DNA of 64,000 nt from the NCBI GenBank assembly GCA_019426215.1, contig CM033399.1, positions 26,917,022 through 26,981,021 on the forward strand. The letters are read 5' to 3'. The position numbers and the translations under genes are program-made. Positions within the stretch are counted from its first letter, which is position 1; every line of letters starts with the position of its first letter. The notes under the pieces are model-generated. The model saw only the letters and a program-made list of their open reading frames with translations, was not told the origin of the DNA and ran no database searches. Below are positions 11,149-22,850 of the stretch, in pieces. The DNA comes from Buddleja alternifolia. Its lineage: Eukaryota; Streptophyta; Magnoliopsida; Lamiales; Scrophulariaceae.

Positions 11149-11166
11149 TTATATTTCTTTCGTACT

Positions 11167-11639
11167 TTGTCACCCAAGTCCTGACCGAACAATGCGTGCA
11201 ACGTTTCAATTTGGACTATCTCTTAGGCGGACATACATATATGTCAATTTTTTTATTAAATGTTGTATTTAGTGGACAAACAGCAAGTGCCTGATTTATA
11301 ATAGATGTTTTGATTTTCCCGACAAGAAAAAAAATGATAATCAAGGAAAATAAATAGAGTCACAAACATTTATCACAATTCATATATATATATATATATA
11401 TATATCCACTCAATTGTGAAAGTTTTTCTTTTAGAGTGTGGATGACGTAGCGAAATATTTTTTAAAATTGAAGATCACGTATTAAAACTTCAAGAATAAC
11501 TCGAGATATCTCAAAACATGCAAAGCATAAATGTATTAATAAAAGATAATTAATTCTAACAATCTAAAATTCTATATTTATAGAAGCACTTTTCCACTTC
11601 CTAAAATGCTTTGAACTCTTTTAGTCTGCCTCAATAATT
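11167..11639. other. Copy A continuation and AT-rich spacer
   Basis: The first ~210 bp continue repeat copy A. A (TA)n microsatellite lies at 11382-11404. No gene is seen in the remainder. Confidence 0.5.
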
Positions 11640-12745
11640 AGTAGGACTTCTAACTTAACCTAAACCAAATAGGGAGTTAATATTAGCACTCCCAAAAATG
11701 ATAACCACACTCCAAATCCACTTTATTTTTTAATCAAATTACCAAAGTGTCCATGTATTATTTGAACACACAATTTCTCTTAATATGTAAGACAAATATA
11801 ACTTTCAATATACTATTCATCTTTTTTAAGATTTATTTTCACATTAAAATGTTTGAACACACTGGACAATATATATCACAACTTTAGCATCATAATCTTT
11901 GTTCGTTTTTTCTCCTATTAGCTTATTTTGTCACTTAGTATGTTTTAAGAAACATATATCTATTAAACGTTAAGCAATGGGGAAAAGTCGAGGATTTTGA
12001 AATGTAACAAATCATTTTCCTCGCATTTTGGGCATATATTTAAATCGAATTTTTATTCACAAAATTATGAATATAATCTTTTTCATAAAGAAATCCTCCT
12101 ATGCATCATAACTTTGGCATTTAGAATTCAATTATGGATATGACATTCAAATCACTATTTCATGTGATTTCTATTGATCAACTCAAATGCTCCCCCTCCC
12201 CCCCAAAAATAACACACACACACACACAAAGAGTTAATTAATACATACCACAAATTCAAAATTATTATTATTATTATTATTATTTGCCTAGATATTGAAT
12301 TTCATATGTGAAGTAAAAAACTTGACCTGGTCTAAGAAATCTAATATTATTAATTTAGACAAATAATATTAATAATATTTTTTGCCTAATGTTTGACTTG
12401 ATGCAAAAATTTGAAGTAAAATTTTTACTTGATATATGAAAACGTTACCTGATTTTAACTAATGTATGTAAGAACGCTAACATTACTATTTCTAGTTATT
12501 ATTTTAACTAATTAATAGTGATATTCAAACATTAAAAATGTAAGGATAAACCTTAAACATGATGAATGGTATAGTGAAAGTTATATTTGTCTTACATATT
12601 AAGAGAAAATGTGTGTTCAAATAATACCTGTGCACTTTGCTAATTCAGTTAAAAATAAAATAGATTTGGAGTATGGTTATCACTTTTGGGAGTACTAATA
12701 TCAACTCCCAACCAAATATAACTCTCCTAACTCATATTGAATTAG
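11640..12745. repeat. Long inverted repeat (arms ~227 bp, spacer ~650 bp)
   Basis: The left arm (11640-11866) and the right arm (12517-12745) are reverse complements along most of their length. Shared landmarks are TATGTAAGACAAATATAACTTTC in the left arm and its complement near 12580, and CTCCAAATCCA near 11711 against TGGATTTGGAG-like sequence near 12665. The spacer contains an ACACAC run (about 12217-12228) and a (TTA)n run (about 12259-12283). It may be a fold-back or long-TIR element. Target duplications were not resolved, and transcription through it would give a hairpin RNA. Confidence 0.72.
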
Positions 12746-13584
12746 GAATAGGACTCAACTAAAACTAAATAGTACAAAAATCCGACCCAAAAAAATAATT
12801 AAATAGAAAAGTGGTCTAAAATCCACTAAAACGACTTAATTTTAACTCGAAAAATACTATCAACTATTATGTTGTTGAACACGTCACAAACTTTGAAAAA
12901 AGTCTCACGTGCATATGTAAAAGACCTCATAACTGCTCCCAGATTGAAAGTTATAATTTTTTGACATCTTCGAAATCTCAAAATTTATATGGTTCTTGTC
13001 ATACATCAAGTCATCGATAAGATGAGAATCAATTTCATTTGATTATATTTTTAAATTACATAGTAAAATCATTAGAAACTTTAATTAACAATATACTTTT
13101 AGAATAATTAAATTGCTAGCTTATCTATTATTTCTTACTATATAGGACCTAACTTTTAAGTAACATGCAAGATTATCAGGAATCATATTTGAAGAAAATA
13201 TACTTAGTCAAATAAAAAAGAAAAGAAAAACGTAGATAGTAATGTTACTCTAGAAAAGAAAGAGGATATGTGTGCTTTGTTTTATATATTTGGGTATTTT
13301 AAATAACCTTCGTGTATAAGATGAGATACATATTACTCATATTAGTATACTAATTGAAAAGAAATTAACAGTGAAACCCAAAATAAATTTATAGATACTA
13401 AATATGATAAAATATATAGGCACTTTTTGTGATTTTGAAATAGTGAAAAATAAGAAAATAAATCTGAAACCACAAGCATTCGAGGGCTAAGCTTTGTCAT
13501 CAGCTACGAATTAATCTACAATTTTCATCTACAAATTTAACTCACATTCCTTGCAGTAATTTGCTTAGGTCTTTATGTACGCCA
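12746..13584. other. AT-rich noncoding sequence
   Basis: Nothing recognisable. No ORF with a known domain, no RNA gene, and only short A/T runs. Confidence 0.45.
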
Positions 13585-13960
13585 ACAGTTCACATCTTTC
13601 CCGAATCCCAAGTCTAGACCACCTTATCCTAGGTTTTTCTTTTTACCTTTCCTAGGACAAACCAAATTACGTATTATTACTGTCTTTTTTAAAAGTAATA
13701 TCCTAAATTAAATTTGTGATCAATAATTGCACTTCACTTTTCTGTAGCATAATCAAAGGAAAATTAAAGTTTGGAAATAGTTTAGTCGATTTCAAGTACA
13801 ATTCACTTGTTTTATTGTTAATTGCTTAATAATTGTTATTCACTCATCTAATATATTATATTTTACTTTCATCAGATTGAATCTGAACTAAAAAAATTCA
13901 CAGTCAAGATCAATATAATTATTAGATGAAAATGTTAGTTGAGGAGTATGAAAACACTTA
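13585..13960 (+). repeat. Dispersed repeat family, copy B (left part)
   Basis: This aligns with copy A at 9695-10258 but lacks its 160-bp insertion. It is interrupted at 13960 by the Tourist-like element and resumes at 19451-19880, which in turn aligns with copy C. Joining the flanks restores the order seen in copy A (GAAAACA..., then a CTTTTTCTTTAG-like stretch), confirming the insertion. Confidence 0.68.
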
Positions 13961-14203
13961 GGCTTTGTTTATTTATGTTTTTGAGTTAGAATTTTGAAAA
14001 TTTGTCGGGAAATACGTACTACGGAGATTCGTGTGAAAATAATTTGATTTATGTTGTGTTTGTTTATGTTTTATAAATATGGTTGAAATTTGTAAAATGT
14101 GTCAAACCAATGACGAAAGATTGATGTACGATGTGTTGAATGTTCACTACGACAAAAAACGCCTATTACACGATTTTTTTTTTTTACATATTACAGCGAT
14201 TTT

Positions 14204-14218
14204 AACCGCTGTAATAGG
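14204..14218 (+). promoter_or_regulatory. Subterminal CACTA repeat (left end)
   Basis: AACCGCTGTAATAGG near the left terminus is inverted relative to CCTATTACAGCGGTT near 19049 and related copies at 19070-19140. Arrays of short subterminal motifs are binding sites for the accessory DNA-binding protein in studied CACTA elements; that role is inferred here. Confidence 0.55.
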
Positions 14219-14503
14219 GGTTCCCCTCCTACTAGTTTGCAACCTTCCTGTACAACAGATTCAATAAACCAACACAACAAACCAGCTGCACAGTACAACA
14301 AATTCAACAGAAACAACAAAAACCCAAAACTTCAATATAACAAATTATTTCCTCCAACAACAAAATGTTATAATCTCCAACAAATGATCACGTGTTTACA
14401 ATCAACTAATTAAATTAATCACAATTTAAATACAACAAATAAAATCACAATTTACAACAAGTCACAATTTACAAAAAATACATTACCCAATTTCTAATCG
14501 CAT

Positions 14504-17500
14504 TCGATGATGTATTGTGCCACTTCACAGCGTACTTCATCAATTTGCACTTGAGTGTAGAAGGAGCATCGACAATCATGAAAGTACTGCAAGATATATA
14601 TAGAGATTGCAAACCCAAATGACGTTTCAGTTACCTACCAAAGGTTTAATAACTTCAAAAGGAAAAAAAATTGAGTATTAGGATTATGCATACCGTTGTT
14701 GGGATTGTAATCTCCTTCATGAATCTCATAATGAAGTAGCCACAATCTAGGTCGTTTGTCTACCGGGGGCACTACAAAAGTAATCAAAGCTATATTAGAA
14801 CACTAACTTTTATACTAATAATCTCTTAAAACTAGAAAACACTAACCTTTATTCTAATCCATTTACATGTCTTGTTTTTGGATTTCTTGAATTTGTTGTT
14901 ATGATTTGCACGAAATTTGAGCACAACCCTGTAAAAAAAATATAAAAAACAAGGAAATATGTCAAATATAAGCAAATATGGAAAATCTTGGAAGATATAT
15001 ACACTTAAAAATAATATTAAATATAATGGATACATTGATTGAATGAAAAACTTATTGATTGATTTTTTCTTTCATGTCAAATCGGTTATCCGGATCACCA
15101 TGCAAAGAATCTAGTTAGTAAACGACCTCTTGAAATTGATCAATCACATGCAACAACCAATGTCCCCTAAAAAGCATTCAAAAGATAGTTCAAAACTTGT
15201 TTTGCGTAACAAGTTTTACAAATTAAAGTTGGGTCTTTAGTAGCTCACCCGGTGTTGTAAGGTGCAAGAAATAACTTATTCATTTGTGCACTCTCTGTCA
15301 TAGAATTTGCTTTGAACTGCACTTGTTCAATTTGTTGAGTACCTGATCCCGCAGATATAGCATATGGGCTAAGGAACCCGAAAAGACCTTCTTTCCCTTG
15401 GGGGACCACGTAATTAACCCACAAAAACCTAAATTGAGCATCAAATTAATTTCGAGTAATGAAAATAATCATAGTTCAGATGCAATAAAATAATTAAAAA
15501 AACTTACTTTATGTACAATGAAATGAGAGAGGCTCATATCTCTTCTTAACGCAAAAGGTGACAAATCTCCTCCCTCCCAATAAACTCTTGGAATTCAATA
15601 TTCATAGTTCTTTTCTCAAAGTCTATAGTGATCTGGTCGTCAATATACATCCTCTTCATGTACTTTTCAAGAATTAAAAGGTCCCTAGGGAGTCCAGCTA
15701 GTACAAGGTCTTCACATCTGTCACCTTCGCGTGCAGGCTTGGCCACTGGAGGTCTTAGTTTGACAGCTAAGTGCTTGGACATCCCTGATTTCTAATTTCC
15801 AAATGATATGGATGGTCCAAGAGACTATTTAAGCAAAGAAAACAAAACGTGAATGTTACACACCAAAGTATATTTAGTAACCTTAAACAATTGTTATAAT
15901 TTATTAATGGCTAACTATTAATTACATACTGATGCATCAGTGATAATGACAAGACTCATAGGCTAAGCAACATAGGTACCCAAAGCATCAGAAATGGTGA
16001 GCACTTCATCATCGAGAGAGACGGGTAGGGGTGTATCCTCCTCAATTGGAGTGTCAATTTGCACTTTCACAAGGTTGGTGGGTAATGGACGGTTGTGAAG
16101 TGTTCTATCATGTTGTCGATTGAACATATATCCTTTAGCTACCACACGATATGACGGTAATGAAAGTGCTATATGACATGGAGCCTTAACCTATATATAT
16201 ACCCCATTATATTAGAAGCTTTTGTGTGTTTTTACAGAAATAGAGAGTTACAAGTTACATGATCACTAAACAAGTTCAGATCACTACCTTAGGAAGCATC
16301 TTAACTGGTTCTGGCTATCTTTTAAAGGAATCACATCACCTTCATGTGGCTGACGCAACCTAGACGCCTTCATCTTGTCAACCTCGCGTTGCAAGTAGGA
16401 TAGTGATTTGGTGAGGCCCTTCACCATGCTTCTCAAGATTTCCATCTCCATATCTTTAGAAGGCTTTGGATCCCTAAAGTACTCTCTTTGTGACACCCCA
16501 AAGCCAACACCCTTAACGCGACCCGGATACTCCTTCTTTTTAAGAGCTTTAGCCAATAGATCATTCCGACTCCTCTCGTTTCCACTATGGCTAGTATTCT
16601 CTTTTGAAATGCTCTTTTGTAATAATACATTTAAAAAATAAAAAAAAATTAGTGAACTTTGTTCTTTCAAAAGTATTTCAAAACAAATATACAACACATT
16701 ATAGAGCTAAAATTGCAAATAACTCACCATTTCATTCACTACTCTTCTAACATTGACGTTATCGATTTCATTCCTTTTATCAGAACGCGCAATCCTCCAC
16801 ATGAGTGCTCATGTCACCTCTGTGCAATCGGACCCCGCATCCCTTCTTTTCTTTATCTATATTTTGATTAAAAAAGATATATTTATTAACAAGGAATTTT
16901 TATTAAAAAAATTGTAAGGATTCACTGTTAAATGAACTACGTACCTCAATTCGCTCCACAAGAGCATGTCCAAGACGTGATTTCCTGTAGGGATATTCAG
17001 TTCCCTTTGCTCTTTTCTGGTTTTCCCTACTTAGTTGCTGTTTATTACATAAACAAAGCACTACTCAATGTATTAGTTAAATATAAACGCAATAACCAAC
17101 AAATAAAATCGTAAATTAAAATGACTACCTGGAACTCTTCACTTAGGCGAACATCTAAAAAGGCCGTCCAATAAGCTTGAGGTATCTCATATTGTGAGGG
17201 TGAGTTGTAATTAATGTCCCCATCATCATCCCGTACCCACACTCTACTCAAGTAGCTCCTGAAGTTACATGCTAGCTTCCCAGCTTTTGCTAGTACGTAC
17301 GTTTTTTTACTTTCTTCAATATCAAATGACAACTATAAAAAATAAATAACAAAGTATATATGAAATTATAATTTAGAGAAAATCAAATCAACAAAAAATA
17401 CATTAACAATTAGAAACATGATAATATCCAAATTACCATTATTTCACCCTAAATTGCTCTTTTTGTTGGTGCCGAGACTTGTCGCCAATCATTGATGGTA

Positions 17501-17730
17501 ATCGGCACCTTCTGCCAAGCCAGGACTCCTATATAACCAACAAGTGTTAATTTGTTTGGGTCAACTGCTTGGCCTCTGTCATTCTAGCCGACAGGTAGCC
17601 TTATGCCTTTACTTCTGGCATTGATAACTTTTCTCATAGCCATGACACCTCTCTGTATCTCCTTTTTAGCACGTCTGTCTGCTCCACGTCCATCCTCCTC
17701 GGGAAAACTTCCAGCAGGATCTGAAGTCAT
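14504..17730 (-). pseudogene. CACTA accessory gene with Ulp1/C48 peptidase domain (decayed, multi-exon)
   Basis: Read right to left, blocks in order match plant En/Spm-type accessory proteins. ATG is at 17728-17730 (MTSDPAG...). A basic MRKVINARSKG block and VPITINDWRQV follow (17450-17730). Next are SQYEIPQAYWTAFL and LSEEFQ (17110-17332), then a basic exon (16945-17040), then GRVKGVGFG with a coiled coil (16310-16640). A PLPTNLVKVQID block (15960-16190) comes before a C-terminal C48 peptidase. Peptidase residues are the His of GHWLLHVI (15160-15162), the Asp of LDSL (15109-15111) and the Cys of DCGYF (14742-14744). The oxyanion-hole Gln position is a stop (14760-14762). Other stops lie after LPVG and at 15115-15117. 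AT-rich gaps between blocks suggest introns. The gene is inactive. Confidence 0.75.
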
Positions 17731-17947
17731 CGACCTACAAAAGCCAAAAATATAGAAGTTAGATTCATATACCAACAACATAATTTTAAATTAGAAGTAA
17801 TAAATTTGGCAGTAATAATTTTAAAATAGAAGTAATAAATTAGAATTTAGATTCATTCCCATTATTCTAGAAAAAATTTGGCAGAGTAACGGCGCAAAAA
17901 TTTGTACCAAGTTCTCGACCAATCCTTTCCCCAAATTTATTGAAAGT

Positions 17948-18351
17948 ATTGATCACCAGTTGGATCACATAAAACATCATATTTTCAGCAATTACAAATA
18001 TTGATCACCAGTTGGATCACTTAAATCACATAAAACTACAAATAAAACATTATATTTCCATCAATTAAGTATAAATATTGATCACCAGTTGGATCAATGT
18101 ACCCTAAACCACAAAATAACCACAATTTAATCCCAAATTAAACGTATAAATATTGATCACCAGTTGGATCACATAAAGCCTCATATTTCCCGCAACTACA
18201 AATATTGTTCACCAGTTGGATCACATAAATCACATAAAACTACAAACAAATCATCATATTTCCAACAACTAAATATATTGATCACCAGTTGGATCAATGT
18301 ACCCTAAACAATAAAATAACCACAATTTAATTCTAAATTAAACGTATAAAT
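17948..18351. repeat. Two-level tandem repeat with TGATC...GATCA core
   Basis: A 20-bp core, ATTGATCACCAGTTGGATCA, occurs at 17948, 18000, 18077, 18152, 18204 (one change) and 18277. Spacings are 52, 77, 75, 52 and 73, so the array is two tandem copies of a ~204-bp unit, each holding three cores. Each core has the dyad TGATC-N9-GATCA. It lies upstream of the accessory gene start at 17730, within the CACTA element. A binding site array or leader repeat is possible; this is inference. Confidence 0.85.
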
Positions 18352-18539
18352 ATTAAGTGACTATTTCCCTTAAATTTTTCACAAAAATAGGAATTCTCAA
18401 GAATTACTTATACCACAAAATTTTCCTCCTATTTTTCTAAAATAGTTACCCCAAATTCGCACAACATAGACACAAAGCACAAACCCGTTACATTTTAGGA
18501 GAAATTTCCAATTTATTGCACAAACTCGAGACACATAGC

Positions 18540-18545
<6 letters not shown>

Positions 18546-18597
<52 letters not shown>
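18546..18597. repeat. (CT)n-(AT)n microsatellite
   Basis: A perfect CT run passes directly into an AT run of similar length. Simple repeat, no coding meaning. Confidence 0.95.
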
Positions 18598-18629
18598 ACT
18601 TAGCCCAAATTCGCACAAACTAAAACTAA

Positions 18630-18911
18630 AATGGTGGTGGTGGTGGAGACGGCAGCGGCGGCGGTGCTGTAGAGAGAGAGAGAGAGAGAGGAAGCTTACG
18701 GTGGTGGTGGTAGAGGCGGTGCCGGTATGTTGTGCTAGTGGTGGCGGCGGCAGTGGTGGTGGTGGCGGCGGTGGTGGTAGAGGATGATTACTCTTTGTTT
18801 GTATGTAGAGAGAGAGAGAGATCGAGAGAGAGAGACAAAATCGGGGGGAGGAGGGGTGGCAGCGGTGGTGGTGGTAGTGCCGAGCTTTTGTAAATAGAGA
18901 GAGACCGAGAG

Positions 18912-18948
<37 letters not shown>

Positions 18949-18960
18949 AGTGGGGGCGGG
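18630..18960. repeat. GGT/GGC and GA microsatellite cluster
   Basis: Alternating GGTGGC-rich and (GA)n blocks give a long open frame on the minus strand rich in His, Ser, Leu and Pro. The composition shows it is a low-complexity artefact inside the CACTA element, not a gene. Confidence 0.85.
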
Positions 18961-19450
18961 GGGAAGGTGGCCGAAGTGGGTAAGTAGGGCGAACCGGGCC
19001 TATTAGAGCTATTCACCCTTGAACCGCTATAATAATTTATCTGAATTGCCTATTACAGCGGTTCCCCATGAACTGCTGTAAGAGGTGCCCCCGTTCAGCG
19101 GTTTTACCAAAACTGTTGTAATAGGTGCGCTGTAATAGTGTATTTTTGTAGTAGTGGATTGAGTTAATTATTTATATAATGATTATGTGAATAAAGAAAC
19201 AATAAAATATAAATTAAAAATTGTAAAGTATGAAAAAGAAAGAGAGATAATGATTGAAGTAAATGATTTTGATTGATGATTGTATGAAATGGTAGATATA
19301 GTGATTGATAGGTAGTTATATAAGGGATTGAAAAAGTAGAGTTGAAAAAAGGTGAATTTAGATGAAAATAGTTTGTGTTATGGTTTTTTAGAACTTTGTG
19401 ATCCAAGATATTGAAAATGAAATTTGAAAACATAAACAAACAAGGCCTTA

Positions 19451-19880
19451 ATCTAAATAGAAGTTCTTTTTCTTTAGATTGGTATATGATAAATGTTGAT
19501 TTTCTCAAAAAAGAACAAGAAGATAATCAAACGATATAAACAAAGTCATGGAATATTTAGAATTATGCAAACACTAAGTATGAAATGAAACTGAAAAAGA
19601 TGATCCAAATACCAAAAGAAAAAACAAATTTAAAAAGTTAGTTTGTGGAAGTTTAGGGATGATATTTAGTAGGTCTCGATCTTGGGATGATCTACACTAT
19701 TCCCATGTGTATATTCACATAGGACCTTCCATAATCCACCTGAATGGTAAAGATGACCCCAGACCCCAAGCCTCGGGACTCACCAAGTATGACCCGATAG
19801 TGTTAGTCAACTGTGAAAACTTGAAACTTTAGCTTGACACCACAAATACCAAAAGATTGCTTTAGTTTACTTTTAAGGCT
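19451..19880 (+). repeat. Dispersed repeat family, copy B (right part)
   Basis: This resumes copy B after the MITE and matches copy C at 7175-7500. A ~125-bp stretch (about 19660-19790) has no counterpart in copy C and may be a small insertion or a deletion in C. Confidence 0.6.
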
Positions 19881-20247
19881 AAAATGCACTTTGTCCCCTA
19901 AACTGTAGCCCTCGTATCAAATACTCCCCTGAATCATACAAAAATATATTTACCCCTTTATATATTATAGAATTGTCTTAATTACCCCTTAACCATTATT
20001 TTTCGTTTTATTTTCTCATATCTCCACCATATTTTTCTTTTTTCGAAATTATTTTTACATACATTAGTTAGTTTACCCACTACATCAATGTTAATTACCT
20101 AAAATAATAATTAAATGTAGCTAGCACTGCCGTTAAATTAATTTGGTGGCAACACAATATATTAATATTTAATAAAATTCAACTAATGCATCGGCACAAA
20201 AATAAATTATTCCAAATAGATATGTAATATCTTCTATGTATATTTAG

Positions 20248-20284
<37 letters not shown>

Positions 20285-20464
20285 CCTAATTTACTACAAT
20301 ATATGTTTGGAATTAATCCAAACATGTATTTTAGTAAACTAGAGTATTGAAAATACATATATATTCCAAACATGAGGGCGTGTCACCACAAAGGTGACGG
20401 GCCGGGCTGTCGTTTTCTAGGACAGGCACACGACCAGCTAAGTTGATGGCGTTCGCCCATCGTA
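19881..20464. other. AT-rich noncoding sequence with (AT)n
   Basis: A perfect (AT)n run lies at 20251-20281. A GC-richer stretch follows 20370 and leads into the tandem array. No gene seen. Confidence 0.5.
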
Positions 20465-21840
20465 GCCTTTCACCGACGTTTGCCACCACTAACCGCTGCA
20501 GGTCACCGCCACATCCCGGACATCATTATATCATCCCAAAAAATTAATTTTCAGTCTTAAACAGTCTCAATTTCAAATTAACATTTTTTTCACAAAACTC
20601 AAAATTAATCCCAAAATTCAATTTTCATGCAATGTAACCGTTTAAACATGCTATAACCAAAATTAAAGCACATAATAAACACATATAAAGCTCGAGTCAT
20701 ACAAAACAATGGGTCTGATGCCAATGTTAGGATCGAATAATGTCCTAACCAATAATATCAACCCCGGGTTGCACCCAAAAACCCAAAAATTGCATCTTTA
20801 AAAAATTCTTACAAATCTGCTGAATCATTTGACTTTTGATGTAATAAGTTGATAGATGGAGCTAACCATTTGGATAATATGTCCAAATATATTCCTTCTT
20901 CACTAAAGGAATTCCTAGAATTCAACAAACAAAGTAAATAGAACTAACACAAGTAAAGGAAATAACATCGTATTGTCGCGAGCTGTGACATGCTGCAGTG
21001 GACAACGCTGTGTGACATGTGAAGTGCGTTGTACGCCTTCCGCCGGAATTTGCCACCACTCGTTACCGTAGGTCACCACCACGTACCAAACATAAACTTT
21101 CACCCTAAAACAGTCTCAATTTCAAATTAAACAGTTTTTCACAAAACTTAAAATTAATCCCAAAAGTCATTTTTCATGCAATTTAACCGTTTAAACGTGC
21201 TATACACAAAATTAAAGTACAGAATAAATACATATAAAACCCGAACCATACAAAACTTTTGTTCTGATGCCACTATTAAGATCGAAATTTTTCCTAACCG
21301 ATATCAACCCTGGGGTACACCCAGAAACCCAAAAATTGCATCCTTAAAAAAATCATACCTATCTACCGAATCCTTTGACTTGTGATTTTAAAGGCTGATA
21401 GACAGAGCTAATCTCTTGGATAATATGCCCAAATCTATTCCTTCTTGACTAAAAGGAATTCCTAGAATTCCAACAAGCAAAGTAAATAGGACTAATACAA
21501 GTAAAGAAAATAACACATTATTATCGCGTGTTGTGGCATGCTGCAGCGGAACACCTTCCGCCGATGTTTACCACCACTTGCCGCCACGGGTCACCGCCAG
21601 ATCTGGACATCTTTATGCCAAAAAACTTAATTTTCATCCTAAAATAATCCCAATTCAGAATCAACAATTTTTTCACAAAACTCAAAATTAATCCCAAAAT
21701 TCAATTTTCATGCAATTTAACTGTTAAACGTGCTATAAAAAAATGAAAGCACACAATAAACACATATAAAAACTGAGCCATACAAAAACTTGTATATGAT
21801 ACCATTGTTAGGATCGAAATTTTTTCTAACCGATATCAAT
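20465..21840 (-). repeat. ~540-bp tandem array carrying LTR/primer-site junctions
   Basis: Three copies (the last partial) share a GGTCACCRCCA block, CAAAACTCAAAATTAATCCC (20592, 21141, 21675; spacing 549 and 534) and a primer-site-like junction. On the minus strand each junction reads as an LTR end (...GATCCTAACA) followed by TGGTATCA-like sequence, at 20713-20725, 21261-21273 and 21795-21806. So each unit contains an LTR edge plus adjoining leader of a minus-strand LTR element. Unequal recombination within an LTR element, or satellite formation from one, would explain it. Confidence 0.7.
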
Positions 21841-22850
21841 CCCAGATTGAACTTGAATACATAACGGAAGCTAAAAACAAGAATTTAAACGGTGCAACCA
21901 AGACGTGTTAGGCTGCATGGTACCGCTGATTTTTGAAACTAAAAAGGAGGTTTTAAGTTTTACCATTCACTTATTTTCGTACAGTAATCGATACCATGAA
22001 GAAATTTGGCTAGGCAAATTTTCTGCCCATCCTCTCGATCTTTCCTATTGATCTTTATTTAAATCCTTTCCAAACATGAAAATCTCAGCTCCATGTCTTC
22101 AAGAGTACCCACACCTGGCACCCCTATACGCGAAGAACTTGAATTTTATTTGTGCTAGCTTAAAATTAAAGCTTCTTGGTTTTTGGCAAAATGAAGGAAG
22201 GGGGTTGAATTTTATGTGTTTAAGCTCTACCTTACAGAGTGTAAACAATAAATTTTTGAGTCTGCAATTTAAACAAACAAGAAAAAAGTAAAAATAAAAG
22301 TTTATTGAATTGGATAAAATAGTGAATACAAATCTCTATTTATTCCCTCTGACTCTTCGCTTCAATTTGTGATCTATGCGATTTGAATTCTTGAAGGTGG
22401 GGTTTGGCGCTTTGATCTACTTCAAGCTTGATTTGATCCTTCAATAAAGTTAATTCGAGGGCTTCGCACCATAATCTCAAATTATGCATTATTATTTGTT
22501 GGATTTTAATGGTGGATTCGACTCCTCGATCTACTCCAGATTTGCGTTGAACTTCAATAACGTTAATTCGAGGGTTTAGTACTATAATTAGGAATTAAAC
22601 GCTAGTATTTGATAAAAATGGCTTGAATGCCGCCTAGAACACCTTGCATATATCCTAGAATGTCTTGAACACCGTCTTGAATGCTTTGAACGCCACCTTG
22701 AACGCTTAGAACGTCTTGAGTCTCCTTGGATTTGAGTTGAGAGAATTTCAAGGTCCTTTTTGATATCTCTTTTGCTCAAATGTTGTTGGAATATAGTGTT
22801 GTATTTGACCCCTATTTATAGTTTTAGGGTTGACAATGTTGTGATAATGA
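21806..22850 (-). repeat. LTR-like sequence, minus strand
   Basis: This starts at TGTTAGGATCG beside the third primer-site-like junction and holds a minus-strand TATA box (CTATAAATAG, complement of 22812-22821). The block 22255-22790 recurs as 25835-26330 plus 27876-27915. The far LTR end (expected near 22850-22980) was not pinned. It could be a solo or truncated LTR of the same family as the tandem array. Confidence 0.5.

Larger units (their letters stand above)
14145..19156 (-). mobile_element. CACTA (En/Spm) transposon, non-autonomous
   Basis: The ends are CACTACGACAAAAAA at 14145, and CACTACTACAAAAATACAC read inward from 19156. Both are followed by subterminal copies of ACCGCTGTAATAG / CTATTACAGCGGTT. 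The flanking trinucleotides are GTT and GAT, so the expected 3-bp duplication is imperfect. The 5.0-kb element holds one decayed minus-strand accessory gene with Transposase_24-like and C48-peptidase regions, but no TNP2-type transposase was recognised, so it would depend on a helper. It also contains a TGATC-motif tandem repeat and GA/GGT microsatellites near the right end. Confidence 0.8.
13961..19447. mobile_element. PIF/Harbinger (Tourist-like) MITE split by a CACTA element
   Basis: The outer ends are inverted: GGCTTTGTTTATTTATGTTT at 13961, and GGCCTTGTTTGTTTATGTTT read inward from 19447. They are flanked by TTA on both sides (13958-13960 and 19448-19450), the classic PIF/Harbinger duplication. 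Without the CACTA insertion (14145-19156) the MITE is about 475 bp and noncoding. No transposase of its own is present. Confidence 0.78.

Noticed and set aside
17948..18351. CRISPR-like array
   Set aside because: Only six cores, and the spacers are themselves duplicated as a 204-bp unit.
18397..18618. ORF with alternating Ile-Tyr and Arg-Glu
   Set aside because: Reads through the (CT)n-(AT)n microsatellite.
18735..19016. Minus-strand 93-residue ORF with Ser/Leu and His runs
   Set aside because: Translation of (GA)n and GGT microsatellites inside the CACTA element.
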